This document shows positions 7,499-14,593 of a DNA stretch of 18,179 nucleotides, one piece after another. Origin of the DNA: an uncultured Oscillospiraceae bacterium (GTDB lineage: Bacteria; Bacillota_A; Clostridia; Oscillospirales; Oscillospiraceae). Each line of letters begins with the position of its first letter. Position 1 is the stretch's first letter. The stretch spans positions 1 through 18,179 of the forward strand of contig CAAGIF010000036.1 in NCBI GenBank assembly GCA_900769845.1, in the 5' to 3' direction. A program made the translations under genes and the position numbers. The notes under the pieces are model-generated. The model did no database searches. It was not told the origin of the DNA and was given only the letters and a program-made list of their open reading frames with translations.

Positions 7499-8325
7499 CC
7501 GTCGACCTCCTCCTTACGGCGTTTGCCCTCTTCAAGCAGTTCGGTCAGTTTATCCAGATCATTATCTGCAAGAGCCTTGCGGTATGCAGAAAGACTTTCG
7601 ATATAGGTGTCCAGTTCTGCAAGGGTATAGTCCTTGTTTTCCATAAAAAGCTCCGCCCACATAGGCGCATTGAGCCATGCAACCCGGGTCAGATCCTTAT
7701 AGCTTCCGGCGGAAAATCCCTTGTGATTCCGGGCTGTGGGGGATTTGATAAAGGCGTTGCTCAGAATATGGGGTATTTGGGAAGTAAATGCGATCACCTT
7801 GTCATGTTCGTCCCCGGTGGTGACGGAAAATTTTCCGAATTTGCAGGGAGCAAGGGCGGTTTTGCAACGGTCAAGCAGGTCGATATCGTCAAATCGGCCC
7901 GGAACCAGCACCATAGGTGCGCCCTCGAAGAGGTCCGCCCGGCTGTACTTAAAACCGGAATACTGAGAGCCGGCCATAGGATGACCGCCAACGAATGTAA
8001 ATCCGTACCGCTCAGCCAGGGGGAAGCAACGCTTGCAGATCTCCCGTTTGATACCGCATAGATCCATCACAAGGGTATCTTTCTGAATAAATTCGGCATT
8101 TTGTTCCAACCAAAGGGCGGAGCCGCCGGGATAGATGGACAACAGAATGAGGTCACATTCCGGTATGGTTTCCTCATTCAATGCGCCGTGAACAGCGCCT
8201 GCCAGCATGGCGAAGGAGAGGATGGACTCATCTATTTCACAGGCGTATACCATATGCCCCGCCAGGGAATAGGCTCTTGCCATGGATCCGCCAATCAGAC
8301 CGAGGCCGAGGATACCAACATTCAT
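7495..8325 (-). CDS. tyrA: Prephenate dehydrogenase (tyrosine branch)
   Basis: TyrA oxidatively decarboxylates prephenate (or arogenate) towards tyrosine. The 276-residue protein has an N-terminal Rossmann nucleotide site GLGLIG (7-12) and GGHPMAGS (113-120) with the conserved His115, then a helical dimerisation region with TSQIPHILS (181-189). The first His of the usual SHLPH motif is Gln183 here. There is no ACT regulatory domain after about residue 265, so feedback by tyrosine through ACT is unlikely; control may fall on transcription (see the leader). Cofactor (NAD or NADP) and substrate (prephenate or arogenate) cannot be told from sequence alone. The ATG overlaps the aroF stop by 4 nt and has GGGAGG 7 nt upstream. 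Confidence 0.92.
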   Translation of the reverse strand: MNVGILGLGLIGGSMARAYSLAGHMVYACEIDESILSFAMLAGAVHGALNEETIPECDLILLSIYPGGSALWLEQNAEFIQKDTLVMDLCGIKREICKRCFPLAERYGFTFVGGHPMAGSQYSGFKYSRADLFEGAPMVLVPGRFDDIDLLDRCKTALAPCKFGKFSVTTGDEHDKVIAFTSQIPHILSNAFIKSPTARNHKGFSAGSYKDLTRVAWLNAPMWAELFMENKDYTLAELDTYIESLSAYRKALADNDLDKLTELLEEGKRRKEEVDG

Positions 8326-9323
8326 TGAATTGCCTCCCGAATACTGCGGATCTTTTTGTTCAGGGCATCAAATTGCGCGGGGGTCAGGGATTGGGGGCCG
8401 TCACACAGGGCGCAGGCGGGATCATTGTGAACCTCGACCATAATACCGTCCGCGCCGGATGCTGCTGCGGCCATTGCCATTGGAGGCACCATCTTAGCTT
8501 TTCCGGTGGCATGGCTGGGATCGACAACCACGGGAAGGTGGGTAAGACCGTGGAGAACGGACACAGCGGACAGATCCAGCGTATTTCTTGTGTAGGTTTC
8601 AAAGGTGCGGATACCCCGCTCGCAGAGGATGACCTGCTCATTTCCTTCGCTCATGATATATTCAGCGCTCATCAAAAGCTCTTCCAGGGTGCTTGCAAGG
8701 CCCCGCTTAAGCAGAATGGGCTTATGGGTTCTGCCCAGTTCCTTCAGCAGATCGAAATTCTGCATATTCCTGGCGCCTACCTGGATGATATCCACATCTT
8801 CAAACAGGGGAAGATCATTGCTGTTCATGATCTCCGTGATAATGGGGAGTCCGGTTTCCTTTTTTGCCAGAGTCAGCAGACGAATGCCGTCAGCCTTCAT
8901 GCCTTGGAAGGCATAGGGAGAAGTCCGGGGTTTGAATGCGCCGCCCCGGAGGATATCTGCGCCGGATGCCTTGACTGCTTTGGCGACCTCTACGATCTGT
9001 TCTTCGGACTCTACACTGCAGGGGCCTGCGATCATGGCAAAGCTGCCACCGCCAATGACAGCGTTTCCCACCCGGATAACGGTATCTTCCGGATGGAACT
9101 TCCGGTTAGCCTGTTTGAAGGGTTCGGAGACCCGCTTGACAGTATCCACGATCTCCAGACTTTTCAGCAGATCCATATCTACCCGGCTGGTATCGCCAAC
9201 CAGGCCGAGAATGGTAATCTCCTGTCCCTGGGAAATATGCACGTCCAGATTCATTCTCTTGAGCCAGTCCACCAAATGCTGGGTCTGCTCCTGTGTGGTT
9301 CCATGTTTCAATACTGCAATCAT
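8322..9323 (-). CDS. aroF: 3-deoxy-7-phosphoheptulonate (DAHP) synthase
   Basis: This is the committed first step: PEP plus erythrose-4-phosphate to DAHP. The 333-residue protein is of the type I-beta, KDO8P-synthase-like class. It has a small N-terminal ferredoxin-like regulatory domain (about residues 1-75, as in Thermotoga) followed by the TIM barrel. Motifs are GPCSVES (100-106), RGGAFKPRTSP (126-136), KR (206-207) and DPSHATGK (268-275). The metal ligands are C103, H271, E297 and D308. The ATG at 9323 is chosen because MIAVLKHGT is the family N-terminus and AGGAG lies 7 nt upstream. An in-frame ATG at 9368 would add 15 residues, but those codons come from the terminator hairpin. It is first in the operon and directly controlled by the attenuator. 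In relatives the N-terminal domain mediates feedback by tyrosine; that is not shown here. Confidence 0.95.
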   Translation of the reverse strand: MIAVLKHGTTQEQTQHLVDWLKRMNLDVHISQGQEITILGLVGDTSRVDMDLLKSLEIVDTVKRVSEPFKQANRKFHPEDTVIRVGNAVIGGGSFAMIAGPCSVESEEQIVEVAKAVKASGADILRGGAFKPRTSPYAFQGMKADGIRLLTLAKKETGLPIITEIMNSNDLPLFEDVDIIQVGARNMQNFDLLKELGRTHKPILLKRGLASTLEELLMSAEYIMSEGNEQVILCERGIRTFETYTRNTLDLSAVSVLHGLTHLPVVVDPSHATGKAKMVPPMAMAAAASGADGIMVEVHNDPACALCDGPQSLTPAQFDALNKKIRSIREAIQ

Positions 9324-9338
9324 AAGAATTCTCCTAAC

Positions 9339-9368
9339 AAAAAATGCTGCACCCAATTCGTGCAGCAT
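9339..9368 (-). terminator. Attenuator terminator in the aroF leader
   Basis: On the minus strand a perfect 9-bp stem, ATGCTGCAC / GTGCAGCAT with a 7-nt loop, runs straight into a run of six T (9344-9339), 4 nt before the AGGAG of aroF. An intrinsic terminator lying between promoter and first gene is the signature of attenuation. Confidence 0.93.
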
Positions 9369-9410
9369 GCAAATACGCTAATACGGCGGTATATTCCAAA
9401 CAGCACAAAT
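9356..9410 (-). promoter_or_regulatory. Candidate antiterminator pairing
   Basis: Leader RNA AUUUGUGC (9410-9403), just after the peptide stop, can pair over 8 bp (one U-G) with GCACGAAU (9363-9356). The latter is the end of the terminator 5' arm plus its loop, so the two folds exclude each other. A ribosome at the stop codon would mask 9410-9403 and allow termination; one stalled upstream would leave it free. A second, alternative pairing of UAAUAGGC (9418-9411) with GCCGUAUUA (9387-9379) also competes with the 1:2 stem. Both were found by eye without energy calculation. Confidence 0.5.
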
Positions 9411-9412
9411 GC

Positions 9413-9440
9413 CTATTACTTTTTCAGGGTAAAGTAATAG
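9413..9440 (-). promoter_or_regulatory. Leader hairpin over the Tyr-Tyr-Phe codons (1:2 stem)
   Basis: In the leader RNA, CTATTACTTT pairs perfectly with AAAGTAATAG across an 8-nt loop. The 5' arm is the last base of the Asn12 codon plus the Tyr13, Tyr14 and Phe15 codons. The 3' arm covers the end of the ORF and its TAA TAG stops. A ribosome stalled on the aromatic cluster would hold the 5' arm open, as in classical trp/phe attenuators. Confidence 0.8.
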
Positions 9441-9475
9441 TTCCAATAATACTGTGCGGTCAGGGAAAGGATCAT
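9416..9475 (-). CDS. Aromatic leader peptide of the aro operon (19 aa)
   Basis: The peptide is MILSLTAQYYWNYYFTLKK. Codons 9-15 are TAT TAT TGG AAC TAT TAC TTT, that is Tyr-Tyr-Trp-Asn-Tyr-Tyr-Phe, so all three aromatic amino acids appear in one seven-codon cluster. It starts with ATG 7 nt after a strong CGGAGG and about 25 nt from the predicted transcript start, and ends with TAA TAG (a double stop). Such a peptide has no likely enzyme function; its role is to make the ribosome stall when charged tRNA-Tyr, tRNA-Trp or tRNA-Phe is scarce. The 1:2 hairpin, a candidate antiterminator and the terminator follow in order. The call rests on the promoter, ribosome binding site, codon content and downstream terminator agreeing; no homologue was looked up. 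Confidence 0.9.
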   Translation of the reverse strand: MILSLTAQYYWNYYFTLKK

Positions 9476-9506
9476 GGCGTAGCCTCCGTGTATGATAGCT
9501 ACGGAC

Positions 9507-9535
9507 ATTATACCATGACCGGTGGAGGATTGCAA
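9507..9535 (-). promoter_or_regulatory. Promoter of the aro operon
   Basis: Minus strand: -35 TTGCAA (9535-9530), a 17-nt spacer, and a perfect -10 TATAAT (9512-9507). The transcript should begin near 9500, giving a leader of about 175 nt before the aroF start. It reads divergently from asnA. Confidence 0.85.
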
Positions 9536-9540
9536 GAGGG

Positions 9541-9672
9541 ATTTGACGGATTCCCTGGGTTTATGGGAGGCTTTTGGTAAGAAAGTCACGGATGTTTTGC
9601 TTGTTACGGTTGATTTTCTCCATGGAAGGTGATAGAGTATAGCATATATTTTCGGGGTGGAGGTTTTGATTT
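9541..9672 (+). promoter_or_regulatory. Upstream region of asnA; weak promoter candidate
   Basis: This stretch holds the start signals of asnA between the two divergent units. A weak sigma-A-like pair, TTGATT (9610-9615) and TAGAGT (9633-9638) with a 17-nt spacer, is the best I can see. The ribosome binding site GGTGGAGG (9656-9663) precedes the ATG by 9 nt. I see no T-box or terminator hairpin here. Confidence 0.35.
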
Positions 9673-10680
9673 ATGAACGCAGTCTATATCCCCAAGGATT
9701 ACCGTCCGATCCTGGACGCCTATGACACCCAGCGAGCGATTGCCTATATCAAACAGACCTTCCAGGAGGAATTTTCCGCCGCGCTGAATCTGAAACGTGT
9801 TTCCGCGCCGCTGTTTGTGACGGAAAGCTCCGGCCTGAACGATAACCTGAATGGTTATGAACGGGCTGTCAGCTTTGATGTTCCCGCAGTGGGGGCAGAT
9901 GCCCAGGTGGTGCATTCCCTGGCTAAGTGGAAGCGGCTGGCCCTGAAGCGCTACCATTTCAGCATTGGCAATGGACTCTATACGGACATGAACGCCATTC
10001 GCCGGGATGAAGATCTGGATAACATCCACTCCATCTATGTGGACCAGTGGGACTGGGAGAAGATCATCACCCGGGAAAACCGGAATCTGGATTATCTGAA
10101 ACTGATTGTTCGTGCAATCGTAAATGCCATCTGCGCCACCAATGACAGACTTCATGTCCGTTACCCTCAGCTCCGTGTGGAGATATCCCGTGAGGTTTCC
10201 TTCATTACCTCCCAGGAACTGGAAGATCTGTATCCGGAGCTGACCCCTGCCCAGCGGGAGGATGCCTATGTAAAGGCGCATCCCACCGCATGTATTATGC
10301 AGATCGGCGGCGTTCTGCGGTCCGGAATGCCCCATGGCGGCCGGGCGCCGGACTATGACGATTGGAGCTTAAACTGCGACATTCTGCTGTGGAATGAGGT
10401 CCTGGGAAGAGCCCTGGAGATATCTTCCATGGGTATCCGAGTGGACGCGGAGGCTCTGGACCGGCAGCTTAGAATCAGCGGCTGTGATGACAGACGGAAA
10501 TTACCCTTCCATCAAATGCTGCTGCAGGACGAACTTCCGCTTACCATCGGCGGCGGCATCGGACAGAGCCGGTTGAGTATGCTGATGATGGGCTGCGCCC
10601 ATATCGGAGAAGTTCAATCCAGTATTTGGGATGATCAGACCCTTCGTGTCTGCGAACAGGCAGGAATCCCCCTGCTGTAA
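9673..10680 (+). CDS. asnA: Aspartate--ammonia ligase (asparagine synthetase A)
   Basis: AsnA makes asparagine from aspartate, ammonia and ATP through an aspartyl-AMP intermediate. The 335-residue length is typical. The protein is related to class II aminoacyl-tRNA synthetases. Family stretches include TESSGLNDNLNGYERAV (about residues 50-66), KWKRLALKRYHF (85-96), YVDQWDWEK (122-130) and the C-terminal motif-3-like GGGIGQSRLSMLMM (about 293-306), with its arginine for ATP binding. The ATG at 9673 follows GGTGGAGG at a good distance. A divergent promoter serves the aro operon on the other side. The next gene begins 23 nt after the stop and is probably cotranscribed. Confidence 0.96.
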   Translation: MNAVYIPKDYRPILDAYDTQRAIAYIKQTFQEEFSAALNLKRVSAPLFVTESSGLNDNLNGYERAVSFDVPAVGADAQVVHSLAKWKRLALKRYHFSIGNGLYTDMNAIRRDEDLDNIHSIYVDQWDWEKIITRENRNLDYLKLIVRAIVNAICATNDRLHVRYPQLRVEISREVSFITSQELEDLYPELTPAQREDAYVKAHPTACIMQIGGVLRSGMPHGGRAPDYDDWSLNCDILLWNEVLGRALEISSMGIRVDAEALDRQLRISGCDDRRKLPFHQMLLQDELPLTIGGGIGQSRLSMLMMGCAHIGEVQSSIWDDQTLRVCEQAGIPLL

Positions 10681-10703
10681 TAGGAAAGGGAGTGGGTGCT
10701 GTC

Positions 10704-11645
10704 ATGCAGAGCAGAAATTATCAAGCATTTTACGCGTTGGAAACTACAGAGGAAGCCCTGCAGGCAACCGTTCATTATTTGGCGCAGCAGATGCAGCCTT
10801 TTTTGGAAGAAAACGAACCGGTTTTGATCTGTTTTCCGGATCTGGGAGAAAAGAGCCTCGGCAATCTGTTTTACCGCGCTGCGGAGCGGTGCGGGGCTGA
10901 GCCGATTTCCTGGGGACCGGATTACCGCTGGAAACAGCTTCTGAAACTGGCGTTTGAGTCCAAAGCAAAGACTGTGATCGGGCATCCGCTGATCCTGCTG
11001 GGACTTATGAAGCTGGCCCGGGCAACTTCCACACCGCTGTACATTTATGATGTGGTTATGGGTGGTTATCCCTATACCAGGTGGATGATGGATGGGCTGA
11101 AAAAAGGTTTTGACTGCCGGATCTGGGGCTGTTATTCTCTTCTTTCCGGACCCATTGTAACCGGTTTTACCTGTGAGCAGGAGGCTGGGTTTCATATTCG
11201 CGGGGATATCTGCCGGGGTATAACGCTTAACGATCAGGGTCAGCCTGTTTTTGCGCCGGATAGGGGAAGGCTGTACTTCGTATCCCGCAAGGATCCCCAG
11301 ATTGTCTATGATCCGGAGGAAACGGCTGTAATGCAGTATCAGCCCTGCAGCTGCGGGCAGGAATCCTTCAGAATCCGTTACGCCCAGTACATCGGCCAGG
11401 ACGACCCCTCCCGGGTTGTTCTGGAAGAGCAGTTTCTTGCCTGGTCCAGTGTGCTGGATTATCGGACGGTTCAGACAGAAAGCGGGATTTCTCTGGAGCT
11501 TGTGGTATTTCCGGGAGAGAATCTTCCAAAACTTCCCAGCTGCGCCCGGTTGAATCTGCGGTTCTGGAATCCGGAGGAGGATATTCCTTTCTATATTCAG
11601 GATAATTTTATGAAAATCCCGGAAAATAACCGGGAAGATCATTGA
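10704..11645 (+). CDS. Degenerate adenylate-forming-enzyme-like protein, function unknown
   Basis: The 313-residue protein seems to be a distant, shortened relative of the PaaK/ANL superfamily. The segment KAKTVIGHPLILLGLMKLA (88-106) resembles the region after the A3 motif. GGYPYTRWMMDGLKKGFDCR (120-139) followed by WGCYSLLSGP (141-150) sits where PaaK has its GE-PL and YGLTE stretches, and GFHIRGD (162-168) matches GLHI-x-xD. Residues 187-218 resemble the GELV...RYRTGD...C-x-CG block and end in CSCG (215-218). The N-terminal P-loop (SSGTTGKP type) is not visible, YG-x-TE reads YSLLSG, and the RYRTGD Asp block reads VYDPEET. Catalytic adenylation is therefore doubtful. The ATG at 10704 is preferred, 11 nt after GGGAG; a GTG at 10692 would add four residues. 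It follows asnA closely, and its TGA stop lies inside the alaS -35 box. A different fold cannot be excluded. Confidence 0.6.
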   Translation: MQSRNYQAFYALETTEEALQATVHYLAQQMQPFLEENEPVLICFPDLGEKSLGNLFYRAAERCGAEPISWGPDYRWKQLLKLAFESKAKTVIGHPLILLGLMKLARATSTPLYIYDVVMGGYPYTRWMMDGLKKGFDCRIWGCYSLLSGPIVTGFTCEQEAGFHIRGDICRGITLNDQGQPVFAPDRGRLYFVSRKDPQIVYDPEETAVMQYQPCSCGQESFRIRYAQYIGQDDPSRVVLEEQFLAWSSVLDYRTVQTESGISLELVVFPGENLPKLPSCARLNLRFWNPEEDIPFYIQDNFMKIPENNREDH

Positions 11646-11670
11646 CATTTTTCCCTCTGTTGTGTAAAAT
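11642..11670 (+). promoter_or_regulatory. Promoter of the T-box/alaS transcript
   Basis: -35 TTGACA is a full consensus match (11642-11647), followed by a 17-nt spacer and -10 TAAAAT (11665-11670). The TGA stop of the upstream gene is inside the -35 box. A 7-bp inverted repeat, CCTCTGT (11654-11660) and ACAGAGG (11671-11677), flanks the -10. The transcript should start near 11677. Confidence 0.85.
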
Positions 11671-11676
11671 ACAGAG

Positions 11677-11899
11677 GATATGTAAAGACGATAGGGAAAC
11701 CAAGCAGGCGCTATGTCTTCAGAGAGAGGGGAGCGGTGAGAACCCTCGGCAGAAAGCTTGCAAGCCATTTCCTTTGTTGCCCGGGATGACCGGGACGGGA
11801 GCTCCCGTTACAGAGCATCTAAGAGGTCGGCTATGCCGGCGAATTAGGGTGGTACCGCGATCATTTCGCCCCTATCGGAAGATAGGGGCTTTTTATTTT
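11677..11899 (+). promoter_or_regulatory. T-box riboswitch upstream of alaS
   Basis: This leader senses uncharged tRNA-Ala and controls read-through into alaS. The signature AGGGTGGTACCGCG is at 11846-11859; its TGGT can pair with the ACCA end of tRNA-Ala, which has discriminator A, so the specificity fits. Upstream, AAGAC-GA-TAG ... CTAT-GTCTT and CAGAGAGAGGGGAGCGGTGAGAACCCTC (given as its ends at 11720-11748) have the look of clostridial T-box stem I/III segments. The antiterminator is visible: AGGG and GCGA of the T-box pair with CCCT and TCGC just downstream (11866-11873), leaving TGGTACC bulged. The specifier codon (a GCN) could not be placed with confidence. Confidence 0.93.
11868..11899 (+). 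terminator. T-box terminator
   Basis: Perfect 9-bp stem GCCCCTATC / GATAGGGGC with a GGAA tetraloop, followed by TTTTTATTTT. Its 5' arm overlaps the 3' side of the T-box antiterminator, so the two folds are exclusive. Confidence 0.95.
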
Positions 11900-11941
11900 G
11901 CCACCTGTAAAAACAGTAATTTATTTTGGAGGTTGAACCCA

Positions 11942-14581
11942 ATGTCTGTAAAACCCTATGGCGTAAACGAACTGCGCGAGATGTTTCTGAAGTTTTTTGA
12001 GAGTAAGGATCATCTGCGCCTGCCCAGCTTTTCTCTGATTCCCCAGAATGACGCATCTTTGCTGTTGATCAACTCCGGCATGGCGCCCATGAAGCCCTAC
12101 TTCACCGGTGAGGTGGAGCCTCCCCGCCGCCGGGTTTGCACCTGTCAGAAGTGCATCCGTACCGGTGATATTGAAAATATCGGCAAAACTGCCCGTCACG
12201 GCACCTATTTTGAGATGCTGGGCAATTTCTCCTTCGGCGATTATTTCAAGCATGAGGCCATTGCCTGGAGCTGGGAATTTCTGACCAAGGTTGTCGGTCT
12301 GGAGGAAAGCCGGCTGTATCCGTCCATCTATGAAAACGACGAGGAAGCTTTTGAGATCTGGACCAAGGAGATCGGTGTTCCCGCGGATCATATCTTCCGT
12401 TTCGGCAAGAAGGATAATTTCTGGGAGCATGGCTCCGGTCCCTGCGGCCCCTGCTCTGAGATCTATTATGACCGGGGCGAAAAGTATGGCTGCGGCAAGT
12501 CTGACTGCGTAGTTGGCTGCGATTGCGACCGCTACATGGAAGTATGGAACAATGTTTTCTCCCAGTTCGACAATGACGGCAACGGCAATTACACCGAACT
12601 GGCCCAGAAGAATATCGACACCGGCATGGGTCTGGAGCGTCTGGCAGTTGTATGCCAGGATGTGAACTCCCTGTTCGATGTGGACACCGTTATGAACATC
12701 ACCAACCATGTCACCGCCATCACCGGCGCTGCCTACGGACAGAGTTATAAGACCGATGTTTCTCTGCGGGTTATTACCGACCACATTCGGGCATCCTCCT
12801 TTATGATCGCCGACGGTGTTCTGCCCAGCAACGAGGGCCGTGGCTATGTGCTGCGCCGTCTGCTGCGTCGGGCTGCCCGCCACGGCAAGCTCCTGGGTGT
12901 CAACAAGCCCTTCCTCTTTGAGGTCGTTGAGACCGTTGTTAAGGAAAATGAGGTCCATTATACCTACCTGCGGGAGCGGGCGGAGTATATTACACGGATC
13001 GTGAAAATCGAGGAAGAAAACTTTGCTAAGACCATCGATACCGGCATGGCAATCTTTGCAGAGAAAATGGCTCAGCATAAGGCGGAGGGCAAGACAGTAT
13101 TCTCCGGCGCCGATGCCTTCCTGCTGGCGGATACCTACGGTTTCCCCATTGATCTGACTGAGGAAATGGTCGTGGATGAAGATATGACCATCGACAAGGA
13201 AGAGTATACCCGCCTGAGAGAGGAACAGCGTGTCCGCGCCCGGGAAGACCGGAAGAAGTTCGGCGATCTGGGCTGGGCAGGCATCGACCTGGGTCTGGAC
13301 AACACTCCCACTGATTTTGTGGGCTACACCAGAAATGTCTGCGAGGCCAAGGTTCTGGCCGTCTGCGTGGGAGATGAGGTCACCGGTTCCATTACCGGCG
13401 GTGAAAATGGCATTATTGTTCTGGACAAGACCCCCTTCTATGCAGAAATGGGCGGTCAGGTTGCTGACCATGGCGTGATTCTGGTGGGCGAGAGCCGCTT
13501 CGCAGTTACCAATGTCCAGAAGGACAAGGGCGGAAAGTACTTGCACCATGGCAAGCAGGTCAGCGGCACCATTAAGGTGGATGATATCGTCTGTGCTTCC
13601 ATTGATGTGGAGCGGAGAAAGGCTATCATGCGCGCTCACTCCGCTACCCATCTGCTGCAGAAGGCTCTGCAGAGCGTTCTGGGTGACCATGTCCATCAGG
13701 CCGGTTCTTTTGTGGAACCCGACCGCCTGCGTTTTGACTTTACCCATTACTCCGCTATGACTCCTGAGGAGATCGCCAAGGCGACCTCTCTGGTTCAGAA
13801 TGCCATCCTGGAAGGCTACGATGTGGATATCCGGGAAATGAGTATTGAGGAAGCCAAGAAGATCGGCGCCACCGCGCTGTTCAGCGAAAAGTACGGCGAT
13901 ACGGTTCGGGTTGTCAATATGGGTAATTATTCCATCGAGCTTTGCGGCGGTACCCATCTGGATAATACCGCAAAGGTCGGTCCCTTCCACATCGTCAGCG
14001 AGGCATCCGTCGCTTCCGGTGTCCGCCGGATCGAAGCCATCACCGGCAAGGCATACCTGGAAGAGATGGATAAGACCCGCGAACTCCTTTACGGCGCCTG
14101 CGCCCAGTTGAAGACCAAGCCCGCAGAACTGGTGGACAAGCTCCATGCCCAGATCGATGAGATCAAGGGATTGAAGCGCTCCATCGAGCAGTTCAAGGCC
14201 AAGGAAGCCGCAGGTGAAGTGGACCGCTTCCTGTTCGGCGCTCACAATGTGGGCGGTTTGAAGGTTCTGACCTGCATGGTTCCCGACGCTGATGCAAACA
14301 AGCTGCGTCAGCTTGGCGATATGCTCCGGGATAAGGACGGCTCCGTCATCGCGGTGCTGGCCACCGTCAATGGGGAAAAGGTCACCTTCCTTGCAGTCTG
14401 CGGCAAGGAAGCTATTGCAAAGGGTGTTAAGGCCGGCGATCTGGTAAAGCTTGTCTGCACTGCCTGCGGTGGCAGCGGCGGCGGCAAGCCCGACAGCGCC
14501 ATGGGCGGCGGCAAGGATGCCACCAAGGTGGACAATGCCCTGGCCCTTGTGGATGATTTTGTTGCATCCAAAGTGAATTGA
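11942..14581 (+). CDS. alaS: Alanine--tRNA ligase
   Basis: AlaRS charges tRNA-Ala and clears mischarged Ser/Gly. The 879-residue protein is normal in length. The N-terminal aminoacylation domain includes GMAPMKPYFTG (about 37-47) and RTGDIENIGKTARHGTYFEM (about 68-87). A Cys-rich stretch CGKSDCVVGCDC (about 183-194) is of the type seen in clostridial enzymes. The editing domain carries the zinc motif HSATH (566-570) with CGGTH (668-672). The C-terminal C-Ala domain ends with a Gly-rich GGSGGGKPDSAMGGG block. Start choice: GGAGG 9 nt before ATG 11942, giving MSVKPYGVNELREMFLKFFE, the family N-terminus; the open frame back to 11642 only reads the T-box leader. Codon use looks strongly biased (AAG, CTG, GGC, ATC), more so than the neighbours, as expected for a highly expressed gene. 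Confidence 0.98.
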   Translation: MSVKPYGVNELREMFLKFFESKDHLRLPSFSLIPQNDASLLLINSGMAPMKPYFTGEVEPPRRRVCTCQKCIRTGDIENIGKTARHGTYFEMLGNFSFGDYFKHEAIAWSWEFLTKVVGLEESRLYPSIYENDEEAFEIWTKEIGVPADHIFRFGKKDNFWEHGSGPCGPCSEIYYDRGEKYGCGKSDCVVGCDCDRYMEVWNNVFSQFDNDGNGNYTELAQKNIDTGMGLERLAVVCQDVNSLFDVDTVMNITNHVTAITGAAYGQSYKTDVSLRVITDHIRASSFMIADGVLPSNEGRGYVLRRLLRRAARHGKLLGVNKPFLFEVVETVVKENEVHYTYLRERAEYITRIVKIEEENFAKTIDTGMAIFAEKMAQHKAEGKTVFSGADAFLLADTYGFPIDLTEEMVVDEDMTIDKEEYTRLREEQRVRAREDRKKFGDLGWAGIDLGLDNTPTDFVGYTRNVCEAKVLAVCVGDEVTGSITGGENGIIVLDKTPFYAEMGGQVADHGVILVGESRFAVTNVQKDKGGKYLHHGKQVSGTIKVDDIVCASIDVERRKAIMRAHSATHLLQKALQSVLGDHVHQAGSFVEPDRLRFDFTHYSAMTPEEIAKATSLVQNAILEGYDVDIREMSIEEAKKIGATALFSEKYGDTVRVVNMGNYSIELCGGTHLDNTAKVGPFHIVSEASVASGVRRIEAITGKAYLEEMDKTRELLYGACAQLKTKPAELVDKLHAQIDEIKGLKRSIEQFKAKEAAGEVDRFLFGAHNVGGLKVLTCMVPDADANKLRQLGDMLRDKDGSVIAVLATVNGEKVTFLAVCGKEAIAKGVKAGDLVKLVCTACGGSGGGKPDSAMGGGKDATKVDNALALVDDFVASKVN

Positions 14582-14593
14582 TTCTGATTTCTA

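Noticed and set aside
9324..9368. In-frame ATG at 9368 as the start of aroF, adding 15 residues.
   Set aside because: These codons are made by the attenuator hairpin and T run; the family N-terminus MIAVLKHGT and a good AGGAG fit the ATG at 9323.
8181..9437. A 418-codon plus-strand frame antisense to aroF and part of tyrA.
   Set aside because: Both opposite-strand genes are complete and well conserved, and the frame's protein looks like a shadow (Cys/His/Gly-rich, no domain).
9344..9580. A 78-codon plus-strand frame across the aroF leader region.
   Set aside because: It runs through the terminator, leader peptide and promoter of the aro operon read on the other strand, and lacks a ribosome binding site.
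10692..10703. GTG at 10692 as start of the ANL-like protein.
   Set aside because: The GGGAG motif touches the GTG itself, leaving no spacer; the ATG at 10704 is 11 nt away and more plausible.
11921..14245. A 774-codon open frame on the minus strand inside alaS.
   Set aside because: It is antisense to a clear, complete alaS; such long shadows arise from GC-rich, strongly biased codons. It shows no recognisable domain and has no ribosome binding site that I can see.
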